From Cyprinodon diabolis (lineage: Eukaryota; Chordata; Actinopteri; Cyprinodontiformes; Cyprinodontidae), in the NCBI GenBank assembly GCA_030533445.1, contig CM060070.1:26834001-26898000 (forward strand): DNA of 64,000 nucleotides, written 5' to 3'. The notes below the pieces were generated by a model, which worked only from the letters and a program-made list of their open reading frames with translations, was not told where the DNA came from and made no database searches. Made by a program: the position numbers and the translations under genes. Positions within the stretch are counted from its first letter, which is position 1; every line of letters starts with the position of its first letter. This document shows positions 24,401 through 36,865 of the stretch, one piece after another.

Positions 24401-27400
24401 TCTTATGGGGAAAGTTCCAACCAGTAGACAGTAGAAGCTAAGGGGTCCAGTCATGCCGTAACATGTACTAACTCTGAGGATCAGGTATCGTTGCAAAGAA
24501 AAACAACTAAATTTTCCCATGTTGTTAAACTCTGGTTGCAGCAACATTATGATAAATGTTGTCTGCTGCTGGTAGAATACCAATGTTTAAGTGGGCCAAA
24601 CACCATTCACAAAGCAAAAAATTATTTTTGCATGTCACTTCTATGCCAGAAAATGTGGTGTTTGTTTCATCTTGCTATATTTTCCTCTAGGCAATCATGT
24701 CACTTTGACTTCGACATGGAGTTCCAGGCTAAATAAATCAAAACTGCTCCAATTAAGTCCAGGTCTCTCAGAGCAAGTTTAAACGATTCTTCAAAATTCC
24801 TTATTCCTTTTTTATGGTTTTGCTGAAGAATGTTTATGGGGTGTTTAAGCAAAACTATTGGATTACATTTGACAAAAGTATTAATCTTGGCAGACTGCTT
24901 GTAATAATATAGTATGACTGCAGCTCGCAACTTTCTTTGGCATTTTAAGCTACTCCTGCCCCCATATATTTCTTTCTTGTGATTAAAACAATAAGTGTAT
25001 TCTGTTACCTGAGGGAAAATGATAAAAAAAAATACTACAAATATTAAGTCTTTAGAATAATTCAAACTATTTTCACATAATTCAGTTAATGAATAAGAGA
25101 GAGCCCCAGCAACCCTTGGCCCATTTGGCACAGTGTCCTGTTGGGTAGTAAATGATTAATAGTGACAGTAAAGGCTCACCATGTGTTTAACAGCAGAGAT
25201 TATCTGAGCAAAAACCAGCTTTGCTTCCAGGTCGTTAAGCTTCCCCCTGGTGGTGATTCTGGAGAAAAGATCCCCGCCACTGCCATACTCCATAACCAGA
25301 TACAGCCTTCTGGTGGTCTCGATCACCTCGTAAAGGCGGACTATATTGGGGTGGCTCAGTTTCTCCATGCAGCTGATCTCAGAGGAGGCTAAAGGTTGGC
25401 TCCTCTTATCCTGACGCAACTTGTCAACAATTTTTACAGCAACTCTCTCTGCAACAAGAGATGGAAAGAGGAGACTTTCAGTGATAAATTCAACAATATG
25501 ATGTAGTGAAATGTTCCAATGAGAACAAAGAGAGTTTATAATAAATATAAGTGAATTTTTGCTTCATCCATATGAAAACAGTAAATCCTCCGACGGTCAT
25601 TTCTGATATGACAAAACAGGAGATATGACAAAAGCAGTTTTCATTTAAATGCATTTAATCCAACAATAAGAAACACTGATAAAAACAATATTATGGACTT
25701 CATGTTTCCATCAAATTGCCAAAGAATAACTTTGAAAATGCTGAGGTATTGGTTTCCCAATAGTATAAAAGAAAAAAAAACGATTCAATGTGTACAAGGA
25801 AAAACTCTCTTTAAGGAATACTTACTGAAAAAAATATGATTAAGTCAGCTAAATACATTTTTTATTTTACCTTTAGTTAATGCATGGATGCCTAGCTTCA
25901 CTGTAGAAAAGTTTCCTTGGCCAACCTCTCCGCGTAGCTCGTAAAATCCAATCCTTCGACCGAGCATCAGGTCGCTTACTATCCTCTCATTGTGGGCCAT
26001 GTCGTAGATGACCCTTTCAATAGGAGTCTGCCTGACCCTTTCCGCCTCAGTGACCTGTGGAATGGCCCTGGTGGCAGCAGAGGGCAGAGGAAATGCTGAC
26101 CTTTCCTCCTTCGTTGAGTCATCTTTTTTGCTTGTTTTTGGCTTTGGCCATAACCGTGTTTTGATTACTTGAAAAACAAACAAAAAGGAGTGGGGGATGA
26201 GAAGAAAGCACAGAGACTTAAATTACTGTTATTGCCATTTTTTTTTTAAACCTAAAAGTTTACTAAGTCTAAAAGTGGGATTCCTTGCAAGAATAACCTT
26301 TTGCTTTAATAGCAGGTGCAAGACTATTGTTATGACCAAACCAGCTGAAAAATTTGACAGATTTTTGTTGCTAAAGCTAGCTAATGCTAAGATAGATTAA
26401 AACAAGGCATTTTGATACTTAAAATTTACCTTTACTGCAGATTCCTCACCGGTTTTAAGTCAGGACTTTGACTAGACAATTCCTACAGATAAAATAAGGT
26501 TGCCTGGCACTACCAAGAGTTTTCCCGGATTTTCTTAAGCTTATCTCTATTCATCTTAACATCAACTTTGACACGCTTCCCTGCATCTACAGGAACAAGG
26601 CATCTCCACAGCATGATGCCTCCATCACCATACTTCAGAGTAGGGACTCTGTGTTCATGGTGAGGTGCAGTCCTAGTTTTCCGCCACATGTAGCAATCTG
26701 CACATAGGAGAATATGCTTAACTTAGCGCTTCATCTGGTCAGAGCACTTTTCTTTGCTTCCTCTATCAGTTTAGATGGATGGCCATTTCTGAGTAGGTTT
26801 TTAGTAGGCCTATATTCTTTCTTTCCTGAATGATATTGGTATTTGACTGCCTTCTCTTACCTCATTTAAATGAATAAGTGATCAGAAGGCCCCTGCAGCC
26901 CATGGTCGCTCCTGAGGAAGGGAGTGTAATCTTTTAATGCAGGTGTGCTGAAGCAGAGACGCTTCTAAAACACCTGGGACAGTGGACTGGTCTTAGTAAT
27001 GCTTGAGGTAGAGTTTTATGACCTAACTTCTTTTAAAATTTCAAAGGTATCATTTCATCACCTGATTGCTTAATTCAATTTTCTCAACCTTTGAGGTAGA
27101 ATAATAAAGAGCTACTTTGTGTTAACCTGCAGGATATAAAAAAATCATTGAAGTTATAGCTGCAGTGTGACACGGGGGAAAATGTGGTAAAATATTCACA
27201 AATAAATTGGAAAGCAATTATTTTTAAAGCAGCACTTGCTTTTATTAGAGACCAATATTTGCTGTTTTGCTATAAGACTGTTTCACTCTGCTGGTAAAGC
27301 TGTACGGAGACAACCAGTAAAGCTGTTCCATAGCTGGAACATTGGTAATGGGATTAACCTCTGTGTCATCTTACTTTGTCCTGTGTGACATAAAACGTCT

Positions 27401-28559
27401 GCTGTCTTTTATAACACCCTCAATGAAGACTTTACTAGAGTTTCATTTCTGGATAGAATTTATACACTACATGTACAGCTTAAAGGGTAGTAAATTCAAG
27501 CACTTTAATCTGATATAATTCATTACAATAATCTTTGTTTTTCTGTCCAAAGAACTGAATCATAATAATGAACCCGTACTGACAGAGAGCTGATTTCTTA
27601 AAATCTTTGGCCAAAGCTTTGATTTTCGTTTCCACATTTAAGACAAAGTTGCACAACGTTCCTTTTTTATGGGAAACGAGATTCAACAGCTTTTGTGTTA
27701 TGTAAGGAGCTGGTAGAACAGGGTCAGGAGTTTTGTTCACTGTCAGCACATCTATCGTTCATATGCAGCAAAGATAAAGAACACAGCTGTTGAACCTCAA
27801 AACAGACTCATTCACTAAATATTTAACGTGAGCTTCCTGCTACTGCTTCTATATTGCTTTTGCTCCTGGTCACTTCTGGCTAAACTAAGTTGATGCCTGA
27901 AAACACCCCAGTATAGTGGGATTAATGCCTCTCTTAAACTGTACTTATAGGTTACTTTTAGAGGTTGGAAGTTACTTTTAGAAATCTTTGTATCACAATC
28001 GGTTTTTAAAAAGCTTCCAAATTTGGGTCGGTGTCAGCGCCTAGAATTTCTCTGAACAAAAGTCAAGCCCTTTTTTAGTGTAACGTTACCAAAACAACAA
28101 TATTAGTTGTTCTTTTTTGTTTAGATGTATTTCTCATTTTTTACATGTTGACAATTTAAGACACAATAAAATGACATTGCTTACTTAATCTAGATATTAT
28201 AAATAAAAAAAAACTTGAATTTCAAAGATTTTTATCTGTATAAAACTACAAAAGAACAGTGCAGTATAAACTCCACTGTATGAAAAGAATGAGGCTGCTA
28301 TAAATGCTAAACAATGTTTATAATCAACCACATATGTATTTATAAATGTGAAAAAATATTTAAATGAAGTTAACCTAATGAAAAATGGCATGAAGTGTTT
28401 GTTTTATTTAAATGACACATAAAATAACGGGATGATTTAAACATCTTATTTCATGATCTGTCATCTGTTAGTTAATCAATACATATGAAATGAAATATAT
28501 AGATTAATAAAAAACAAAAAACAACTGAAAATCTCACCTGGGAGTTTTGGGTCCTTCAT
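21425..28559 (-). CDS. nim1k: NIM1, AMPK-related serine/threonine kinase (446 aa)
   Basis: Predicted cytoplasmic protein kinase of the AMPK-related (LKB1-responsive) group. Minus-strand coding exons: 28559-28538, 26167-25871, 25448-25180 and 22177-21425, all GT-AG with consistent phases. Residues 1-70 are a variable N-terminus. The kinase domain begins at GRRIGFY (77) with the Gly loop GEVGQGNFS (87-95), VAVK Lys 112, catalytic HRDLKAEN with Asp 205, DFG at 223-225, and APE after [13 protein letters not shown]-terminal part includes a [12 protein letters not shown] segment, as in NIM1. Length is close to the human protein (about 436 aa from memory). The activation-loop position before FCGSPPY is Ser 238 with Thr 237 next to it, whereas relatives have Thr there. 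The chain ends CVIF, a CaaX-like box. Exon 1 encodes only seven residues plus one base. The stop TAA overlaps an AATAAA. Confidence 0.93.
22321..22440 (+). repeat. LINE 3' tail fragment in nim1k intron 3
   Basis: The words gtaaagtgccttgagatgac and atgtgttgtgaatt followed by ataaattgaatt match the tail at 63815-63900 of the L2/CR1-like LINE in this window, in the same + orientation, antisense to nim1k. It is a short, 5'-truncated copy. Confidence 0.75.
22441..25179 (-). other. Remainder of nim1k intron 3
   Basis: Intron between exons ending at 25180 and starting at 22177. AT-rich with T runs (22930-22970, 23075-23105). Apart from the LINE tail at 22321-22440, no repeat or gene was recognised. 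Open frames at 24189-25131 have no domain features. Confidence 0.6.
26440..26870 (-). repeat. Degenerate Tc1-like transposase fragment in nim1k intron 1
   Basis: On + the phrases ccacagcatgatgcctcc, atcaccatacttcagagtag and catctggtcagagcacttt are the reverse complement of the GGSIM(L/M)-type and DESRF-flanking parts of Tc1 transposase genes. Reading frames are broken and no terminal repeats are seen. It is a dead, truncated copy. Confidence 0.55.
26871..28537 (-). other. Remainder of nim1k intron 1
   Basis: AT-rich intronic sequence between coding exon 1 (donor at 28537) and exon 2 (acceptor ending at 26168). The minus-strand ORF at 27480-27749 has no domain features. Confidence 0.6.
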
Positions 28560-29039
28560 GTCTTTCCGAGAGGCTTTACCACCTGACTGAGACCAAACAT
28601 GTGAATAGAGCTTCCAGAGACTAATTCACTCCCCTCAATCCTATTAATACGATGTACCAGTGGACGGCTCATTATCTCCTCTGGCACAAACTGACCTCAT
28701 AAAAGTGCTGAAAACATACTTCTAGAGTTTAGAGCACCCACGTGCCCACGTGCATGCAGATTATTGTGTTTCCGTTAATAGCGTGATGTTTGAAATTAGA
28801 ATGTAAATTAACACATAGTGCAATTAAGACGGCCAGATTAAACTTGATTCAGTGCTAATGAATAAAAAAAAACTTGGATATGCTCAAAACATATTAGATT
28901 GCTACATACATATTTCCCCTATGAGAAAATCAAATATTATAAATTAAAAAACTTTATTTCATTAAAATTAAGATCTTGCACAATAGTAAGCCTTCTATAA
29001 AAACAAATGATTTGCATCTTACAATATCTTACAATACAA

Positions 29040-30690
29040 GTCAAAGGTTTTTGTACAGACATTATTATTGACTGGTTTGCCATAATTTTCAAGGCTAGGA
29101 ACTTCTTCAAGAAAAAACATTTCAGGTAACTACCTCATGAAGCTCGTTGACAGAATGCCAAGAGTGTGGAAAGTAGGGCTAGGAAATTTTATCGATTTTG
29201 CGTTGTAAATCAATATATTGTCTTTAAGAAAGTTTTAATTTTTAAGATGCACGAATCGATACATAAATGCCCTTCACATCCTCTGTGTTTACCCCCGTTC
29301 GATTTGCAGGAAGATCGATTTGGTCAGCCGGCCGCTTGTGTTGCTGTAGAGCTACTGTCTTATGTAGATACTTTCTTTACACATATAACACATCTAACTT
29401 TACAGTCTAAGCAAGAAAATGGCAGAAAATATAAATCCAGGACCTTCAAATTCAAAATCCGATGTTTGGGGGGAGTTTTGGTCTTAAAAGACATAAGAAA
29501 AGCGAGAACCTAGACAAAAGCTTTGCAGGGTGCAAGCTGTGTCACACAAATATAAAATACTGGGGAAACACTACCAACCCCCCTAAAACGCCATCACCCA
29601 GGCATCGTCATATTAACGGAAGACCCAAAGAACCTGTGATGTGACCCAAAAAAAACTATGCTGGACATCAATGGTGGTTGTTTCCACATTTTGCTATCTG
29701 CTTCACCAAGGTCATAGAAAATTGTGTTTCCCTGGCACTAGCGTTTCCTCAGAGAGGGTCTTTTCCACCGCTGAAGATATCATCACTGCTCAGAGAACTG
29801 CACTTCTCCCAGAGCATGTTGATCAGATTCTATTCTTGGACAAAATGTAGAAAATTTGGTCTGCAGTTCTGTGAAGAGGAGAGTTTCTGTTTAGTGCACA
29901 TTTAGGGTCTTTATATTATTTGTTTATATTTTCTCTGCTATAATGGGTACAATTTTAAGTTGGCTTAAATGTTGCTCCGTGGACTTGAATTACTGGCTGC
30001 CATGGTTTATTTTTCTTTTCTGATGGCTGGACTAGCTTCCCCACATACTTAGGGCCCACAGGCTCTAAACTACTCTGCTAAGGCGCATGCATTTAAAGTT
30101 AAATGTTCTTCTTAATGTCTTAAATTATTGGATGTTTTGAAGCCGTAGTACTGTCTGCTTAATTGGTAGCTAGTGTGGCTACCTCACATGTTCAGTGCTG
30201 TCAAGCTAAAAAAAAAAAAAAAAGAAAAGCTGTTGCTGTGCCTGTTTCTTGTTACATTAATTGTAAAAATGTACTTTATTTACTTCAAAGGCTTGTAAGC
30301 TACAGTTTGAACTGATTTAATAAACGAAACAAATGTTCATTATACTTCTGTGGTTCATTTTATCCAGCATTTGCAAGCTGTAGGCTCTCTGTCCAGTTAG
30401 AAATATACTATGTAATTGATGTTTTCAGTTTTTGGTTTAATTAATTCAATCCAAGTAAATTAATACCCATAAGATGTCACTTAAACCACTCCGTCAGAAA
30501 TTATTTAAGTGTATCGGATTATATGGAACTATAATGGAACTGAATCATATTGTTGTCTGAATATCATTATATATATCATACTGTGAGCTGAATATCATGT
30601 ACCGTATTGTGAGATTAGTGTATTGCTACAGCCCTAGTGCAAAGCAGTATTCAAAACAAAGAGGGGCCAAAATATCTAAATGTGCTTATA
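29040..30690 (-). repeat. Tc1-like remnant split by a hAT insertion
   Basis: 29040-29173 (tttcaggtaactacctcatg, gccaagagtgtggaaag) and 30637-30690 (gtgcaaagcagtattcaaaa) line up with continuous text in the Tc1 copy at 57630-57700 (tttcaggtgactacctcttt, agagtgtgcgaagcagtaat). The two flanks are therefore one old Tc1 fragment interrupted at the repeated 8 bp. Confidence 0.7.
29174..30636 (+). mobile_element. Internally deleted hAT transposon (BED finger plus hAT tail)
   Basis: Ends TAGGGCTAGG (29174) and its partner ...CAGCCCTA (30636) are short inverted repeats of hAT type, flanked by 8-bp copies gtggaaag (29166-29173) and gtgcaaag (30637-30644), 7 of 8 identical. Inside, an ATG at 29419 opens MAENINPGPSNSKSDVWGEF; a frameshift at the G run near 29467 then leads to a BED-type zinc-finger segment (FAGCKLCHTNIKYWGNTTN). 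After a large deletion comes the hAT dimerisation segment, TSVSSERVFSTAEDI near 29731-29775 and DQILFLDKM to the stop at 29850. The transposase core is missing, so the element is dead or at most mobilised in trans. Confidence 0.85.
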
Positions 30691-32100
30691 GCTCACTGAA
30701 ACCGTGAGCAATGATAGCACTTAACTGTCTCCTTTAGGTAATACATATTTTAACAAAAAAGATTAATATTTTGTTGAAATCCTTCTGCATCTGATAACAG
30801 TCCTCAGCTCTAATCCTGTGACACTGAAGACAAGGTTTGTCTCTCCTCTGGGTTTTATCTACATTCCTAAAGTAAAGCATAAAAAATCAGGAACTTGATG
30901 CAGCCCACAGTTGTGTCACCTCCTCCAACCATGTCAACTAGAATAACTATCTCACCTGGAGTGTGACTATGCCCATAACACATTTCTCCTCTGCTACTGT
31001 TTTTTTTTTTTTTTACCCTTTTGCAACTTTACTTGGTTATTAACCTCCCCTATTTTCCTATGCAAAACACATGTCTCTGTGCATCACCCCATTTTGTTCC
31101 TGCAAACATATCTGGTCCATTACTATCTCTGCTTCAGCTGAACATAACAGTCAGATCTCAATCTTAAATACTAATACATTATAGACTATTGTAAAACACA
31201 GAACGTATAACACAACATAGAAAACTGGGACACCAAACAAAATAAAAATAGCCAATATTTTTTGGCAACTTGAAAGGAATTGGAAATCTGCGTTTAAATT
31301 TTTAGTGCCGTTGGCTAAAGTGCATCTTCATTCTGAGCATGTCTTTCTTGTCTTATTGCTGACACTGAATTATGTTGTTATACCCTTGATCACTATTAAT
31401 TCACTGGATTGCTGATAGGCCGTTGGTAGTGCACGTTGCTGTGAAGTCATCAGCCGCCATATTGGTACTCCTTAGTTCGACCAGTTGGAATGTAAACAAT
31501 ACATGTGCTACAGCATTGAACAACGAGGATGTTCTCATTTTCAGGGGGGCTTAAGACTTTTAAATTAAAGATTAATTCATCACTTTGACACCAACTTGCT
31601 GTTGATTGCTGTAACTTAGGGTAAAAAAATAGGAACATCACATTGCATGTTCAGTATGAAGTCCATGAAGTCTATAAATCATGTATTATAACATGACTGG
31701 TGTTTTAATGCAGCATAATAATACTGTAGTCAGATATTAAACATATTACAAATGTACACACACATTATCTGATGATGTGCCAAAAGTGCTAAATTAAGGA
31801 TGTACACATAATATGCATGTACTGATTACATTGTTAACATGTTATATGCATATATATTTATTCCCTACTGCTGGATTGCTTTAGTTGACATGTAGCGTCC
31901 TCCAGTGGACAAATCCTGAAGTGACTTCAATAAGTGATCCTCGGGCAGTTTTACTCTAAACTCTGTAGATCAACACACAATAAATGTAAATGTAACAACA
32001 ACGTTACAAACAAAATGAAATTAACGTGGCATTATAAATTAGCTAGACCTTATTCGTGACATTCCTACAGCATCCTTTTCAGTATCCTGGGTGGCGGTAA
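30691..32100. other. Intergenic between nim1k and pole4
   Basis: AT-rich. A T run lies at 31000. No gene was recognised on either strand. nim1k and pole4 are divergently transcribed, about 3.8 kb apart, too far for a simple shared promoter. Confidence 0.5.
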
Positions 32101-32119
32101 CGTGCTTTGATAGACATTT

Positions 32120-32330
32120 CACTCAGACCAATAGCTTTCGTGCTGATTCACACCTGACCAATCAGCAGTTAGCATCTGTTTGCGGCGCGTGATTCGACTG
32201 ACCAATAAGCAGAGGGAATTCATGGAATAACCGGAAGCACATGCTGGCGCGCTGCTAGAGATGTTTGTGTTGTGACATCTTAGAGCTGAGTGTTTTTTAA
32301 CTAATTGAACGCTGTGATTGTCATCATAGA
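32120..32330 (+). promoter_or_regulatory. pole4 promoter with three CCAAT boxes and an ETS site
   Basis: CCAAT motifs occur at 32128-32132, 32158-32162 and 32202-32206, two of them in the longer context ctgaccaat. A CCGGAAG (ETS/GABP type) lies at 32231-32237. No TATA box is apparent, in keeping with a constitutively expressed replication gene. NF-Y and ETS binding is inferred. Confidence 0.6.
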
Positions 32331-35300
32331 ATGGCGGCTACCGCAGAAACTTCTCTGCCGGCGGAGATAGACTCTGCGCGGTGTGGGACCGAGGAGGAGG
32401 AGAACCGCGGCCTTGAAATGGAGGAGAAGAGCCAGCAGCAGACAGGCTCCACCGGGCCCACCGTCCCCCATAGCCGCCTGTCCAAACTTCCGCTGGCCCG
32501 CATCAAAGCTCTGATGAAGACAGACCCAGACGTGTCCCTAGCCAGCCAGGAGTCCGTGTTCATCATTGCTAAAGCCACGGTAGGGAGGGAGAGCTGATAG
32601 ATAATAGATGCTCTCTGAAAGTGTGCAAATAGTCAAAAATAATCAGAGCTTTAATTTCTACGTGGTATTCGGGTGTAGAAACATACAACTTTTTTCTTTA
32701 TTTTACAGGTGCATCATAATGAAATAAAAAAACGACCAAAACTGAAAGTTATTTACTAGTTCTATAAATTTGAAACAGGAAATTGAAATATAGATAACTT
32801 ACACTCTGATATATGTGAAGTATTCCATAATATTTTATAACACAAGGCTAATAGAAATAAATTCGAATACAAATTATATTTTAAAGCCTTAACAATAATT
32901 GGTAAGACTACTGACAGGAATATTAGGGTTCCATATTAATATCAGGGTGCCAAACAAGCTGGTTGTTCATCAAATGGTCTGATGGAAGGAAAGACATCCA
33001 TCTGCAAAGTTTACCTGAAATACTTTGTATTAATCTATATAAACTCATGCCATCTATTTCTTTTTCTGTGCCTGCATCATGTTTACATTGAATTGCTTAT
33101 ATGAATAAGTGCAAAAGTGGAAGTTTAAGCTGAACTGTTTATAAGCAATATGGATATTTGAAGAAACCTATTATAAAATATATAAATGGCTAATTTCTCT
33201 GTTGATTTATTTTTTTTATCCTCCAGGAGCTGTTTGTTGAGATGATTGCCAAAGATGCTCTTGTGTATGCCCAGCAAGGAAAGAGGAAAACCTTACAAAG
33301 AAAAGACTTGGGTAAGTGTTGGGTCTATGATATCAATGGTCTCTGACAATGCAAATTGATAGTGTGCAGATCTAGATTAATTGTAGGTTGATTTGTGTTT
33401 TTTGTAGTTTTATGTAAGCTGATTGACTAAAAAGAAATTATGACAGAGTAGAGACTCTGCAGACATTTTTATTTTATACAGAAACAGGGTTTCCGCGGGT
33501 CATTAAAAGTCATTAAATTATTATTTTTTAAATTAAGGCCTTAATTGGCATTAAAATTTGATAATCGTGGCATTAAAATGCTTATATAAAATGCTATATA
33601 TATATATATATATATATCTAATAATAATATGTTAAAGCAAAGCAGAAGATTCCAAGTGTTTTTCCTGATATACTTAGGCCCCGTCCACACGAAGCCGAAC
33701 CCTGGCCTAAACACACAAATTTTTCACCAAACCAGCCTCTCATCCATACGAAGCCGGCGTTTCGGGGGTCTGTAAACGATCTTTTTTTTATTCAGCCTCC
33801 AGAGTGGAAAGATTTTGAAACGCCATTTTCGCGTTTCCATCTTTAAGCTCTAACCGCATGTTTTTTTTACACGCATGCGTCATAGCGTCGCCTCTAAACA
33901 CGCATGCGCGACACAGTATCACAACAACAATGGCGCCGTACTGTGTTGAATGGTTGCTGCTAATGCTACTCACCCTGCTGTCGGGCTTACAACAGAATCT
34001 TCTTCTGGAATATCTCCAGGAAGAACAGAGCAATATCGACGACATAGTTCAGCACCTGAATTTGACTGAACCACGAAAATGGACCCGCAGGGCAACCATG
34101 TATAAATATTAGTGCGCATGCCCAACATTCCGTTGCCTATTTTTGCTTTGGCACCACAGCGCCACTTACAGGCCTGGCATACATTTTGCAGCGTTTTCAT
34201 GCATTCGTGTGGACGATCACATTTATTTTACGTCTCCGTCTTTACGACAAACGTTCTGGAAAATATTAGCGTTTCGTGTTCGTTTTGACTTCGTGTGGAC
34301 GGGGCCTTAATCCTTTCTGAGCCAGAAGATATTTTTTGCATTACACACTATCAACAGACATAAACATTGCTGTACGCCGTCGCCATCTGCTGGCAGTATC
34401 TACTCATGCATCAGTCAACTTGACAGCTTTCCCAGCTTTAGCTGCAAGTTCAGAAAACACCAACGCTCATATTGTATTCTGAGTCCTAGTCGTGTCCCTG
34501 CTGGTATCAAATATTTTGTTGTGCTTTTTCACACTTGATTCTGGACTTTTCCTCTTTCTTTCCACAACACCGCTGAGAGGGAATTCACTGTGGTAAATAC
34601 ACCATTGAAAACACAACAATAAATTATAATAAGCCTAACAATAACCATAATTTAATTGAAAAGTTTTGTTTGCAGCTTAAGTTAGTTGCTGGAAAGTCAT
34701 ACTACATTACAAGGCCTTAGATAACAATAGGCACATCAGTGCAGCTAATATTTGAGACCGAAGGTCTGTGAATTTTACATGAATTAAATTATTTACTCTT
34801 TTCCCAAAGTCAAATAGATTGATTCCTAATGATGCTGCAGTGCCTAAGGCGCTTTATTTTTGTGGGAGCTATTTCATCAAGTACACTTTGACAGACTAAG
34901 AATGTTTATAATATTTGGTTCAAGTCAAGAAAATGGATTAAGGAAGACTAAGGCTCTGTGTCACAAACATCCATGATGTTGTTGAAAATATTGACTACCT
35001 GGGTATAACAGTATCATTATAATCGATATTGACTCTAACATTATTACCCTGTAAAATATTATGGGTCCTAATACAAGTTTGTGTGCATATTTGGTGCCTC
35101 AGCTCTAGATGCATGATAGAACATATTTTTATGTAGGTGTGAAATTATGTTGATTCATGATAATGGATGGAAAACATAGCATACTAAGCCTAGACTGATC
35201 TGCACATAGAATCTACAGAGGTATTGGTCTCAAACTCTTGTTCCTGGATTAAAAACGCTAGAATTGAAAAAAAGAAGAAGATGATTGGTTGGACTGTGTG

Positions 35301-36865
35301 GAACTCTGTTAAATGCTGAGGAGGAAGTTATATAAGTCGGTCTTGCCTGACCAGGGATACATCTTACCCCCACATTCCACATCCATCCACACCGCCCCGC
35401 TCCACCCCACCCTGCTCACGTAGGTTTAGCGGAGCACTTACTCAGTCATGTTAATCAATGAGAACTGTTCCACATCCACCGCTACTTCTCCGCACGTCAT
35501 TGTCCACGTACATCTTCTCCAACCTTCACCGTCAAAATACGGAGGAAAAAGAAGATCGAGAAGATCCTGTTTTTCAAATTAAAATATAGTAACGACAGAT
35601 CAGTAACTACAAATTAGAGCGTAATTGTCATATAAGACATTTTATTTAAATTTATAAATTTTTTATTTAAATTATTTAATGCAAACTATTGGTACTTCAA
35701 CACACCAGGAAGAAATTTTCTAATTTAGATCAAAATATTTATTTTATGCTGAAAAGCTTAAAAGTTTCATCAAATCAAGTCACAATAACTTCCAAGAGCG
35801 CATCTCGCAAAAAGAAACCTTCTATCGCAGGCATGGATGAAAAAAATCTGAGTTTGGAAGTAGAGAATAAACCCATTTTTTATTATCCTAATTATCCTCA
35901 ATGTAAAGATCCACAGCGAAAACAAAATGCTTGGGCAGAAACGTGTGTGATTGATAGGTAATGGTGAACTTTAAGTATGTCATATTAAGTTAAGCGTTTG
36001 TTTCTGCATGTTTTAATCATATGAATTTAACAATAATATCGATCATGCTTTCCTCGAGCTCCAGGAAAGTCGGAGCGGAGCAAGACAGGAGGAACTGGGA
36101 AGGCTGTAGGCTTTGCTTTGGGCAGGCATTCTGGAACCTAGTGGAGTGGGGCGGTTACTGAGGATGCGGGATTTCAGGGTTAGTCGATGAACACGCACCA
36201 TCAAGGACTGGGGTTTTCCATCAGCATAGCCGGCTGCATCAGTGTAATCATTCCAGTAATGTTGGTAGTTTCTGTATACTGTAGAGAAATAGGAGTTTTG
36301 GATTGACCCCCAGGTGTGGTAAGCTCTTCGTCAGGAAGCATTTTCACTGTATTAATAGATTAAATAATACATTACATTCCTTGTTCAAAATATAACTTTA
36401 ACAAATATATACCACTAGAATATCATAGAGTGCAATAACTTGTTTTTATGGATGTTTTTTTTTTTTATCAGTGAAACACAATTGTTAGAAGAAGCTAATA
36501 AATTCTTTGTTTTTCAAATGTAGTTTGAAGATAATTTGCATACATTTATCATGTAAAATAATCTAATAATTATTAGCTAAAGCCTTTTATAAGCCATTTC
36601 GCAGAGTGTAGGAGATCGATATGTTATTGATAGATGTTATAAATTGATGTTATATAGAATATTAAACTTAGCTATAATTTTTTGTTCCCACAGACAATGC
36701 TATTGAGGCTATAGATGAATTTGCTTTCCTGGAAGGTAAGCCTTGTTCAGATAAAAATTAAATCAGTTCAGTGTTCAGATGTCTCCTTTTCTGTACGGTT
36801 TTACACTCCTAACTCATTCAAAAATTATTTCTTCTTTTTTTTTTTCTACAGGCACACTGGATTAA
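32331..36865 (+). CDS. pole4: DNA polymerase epsilon subunit 4 (129 aa)
   Basis: Small histone-fold subunit that pairs with POLE3 in the DNA polymerase epsilon holoenzyme, acting at nuclear replication forks and in handling parental histones. Coding exons are 32331-32579, 33227-33311, 36694-36735 and 36852-36865 with GT-AG junctions. The N-terminal 48 residues are acidic and low-complexity. The histone fold starts at RLSKLPLARIKALMKTDPDV, continues through ELFVEMIAKDA and QQGKRKTLQRKDLDNAIEA, and ends DEFAFLEGTLD, the typical terminus of vertebrate POLE4. Length and domain are as expected. The ATG at 32331 (cataatggcgg) is the first in frame. Poly(A) signal AATAAA is at 37086-37091. Intron 2 (3.4 kb) has taken up two transposon relics. 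Confidence 0.95.
33595..33620. repeat. TA microsatellite
   Basis: Alternating TA tract in pole4 intron 2. Confidence 0.85.
33677..34306. mobile_element. Harbinger-type MITE in pole4 intron 2
   Basis: GGCCCCGTCCACACGAAG at 33677 is repeated in exact inverted form ending at 34306 (18 bp). The element is flanked by tta on both sides (33674-33676, 34307-34309), fitting the 3-bp TWA target of PIF/Harbinger transposons. It is 630 bp. A + frame from an ATG at about 33930 (MAPYCVEWLLLM) to 34112 may be the remains of an element gene but has no recognisable domain. A TTAA-target family is the main alternative. Confidence 0.75.
35340..36180 (+). mobile_element. DNA-transposon relic with a MADF-like coding piece
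   Basis: The open frame at 35689-35961 includes MDEKNLSLEVENKPIFYYPN (ATG at 35833) and then PQ-KQNAWAE, the pattern of a MADF (Myb/SANT-like) domain start: acidic opening, a Tyr/Pro patch, and a conserved AW. Such domains occur in the second protein of Harbinger transposons. Inverted patches accgccccgctccacc (about 35390) and, reversed, gtggagtggggcggt (about 36140) suggest the element's flanks. No transposase is present and the limits are approximate. Confidence 0.4.
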
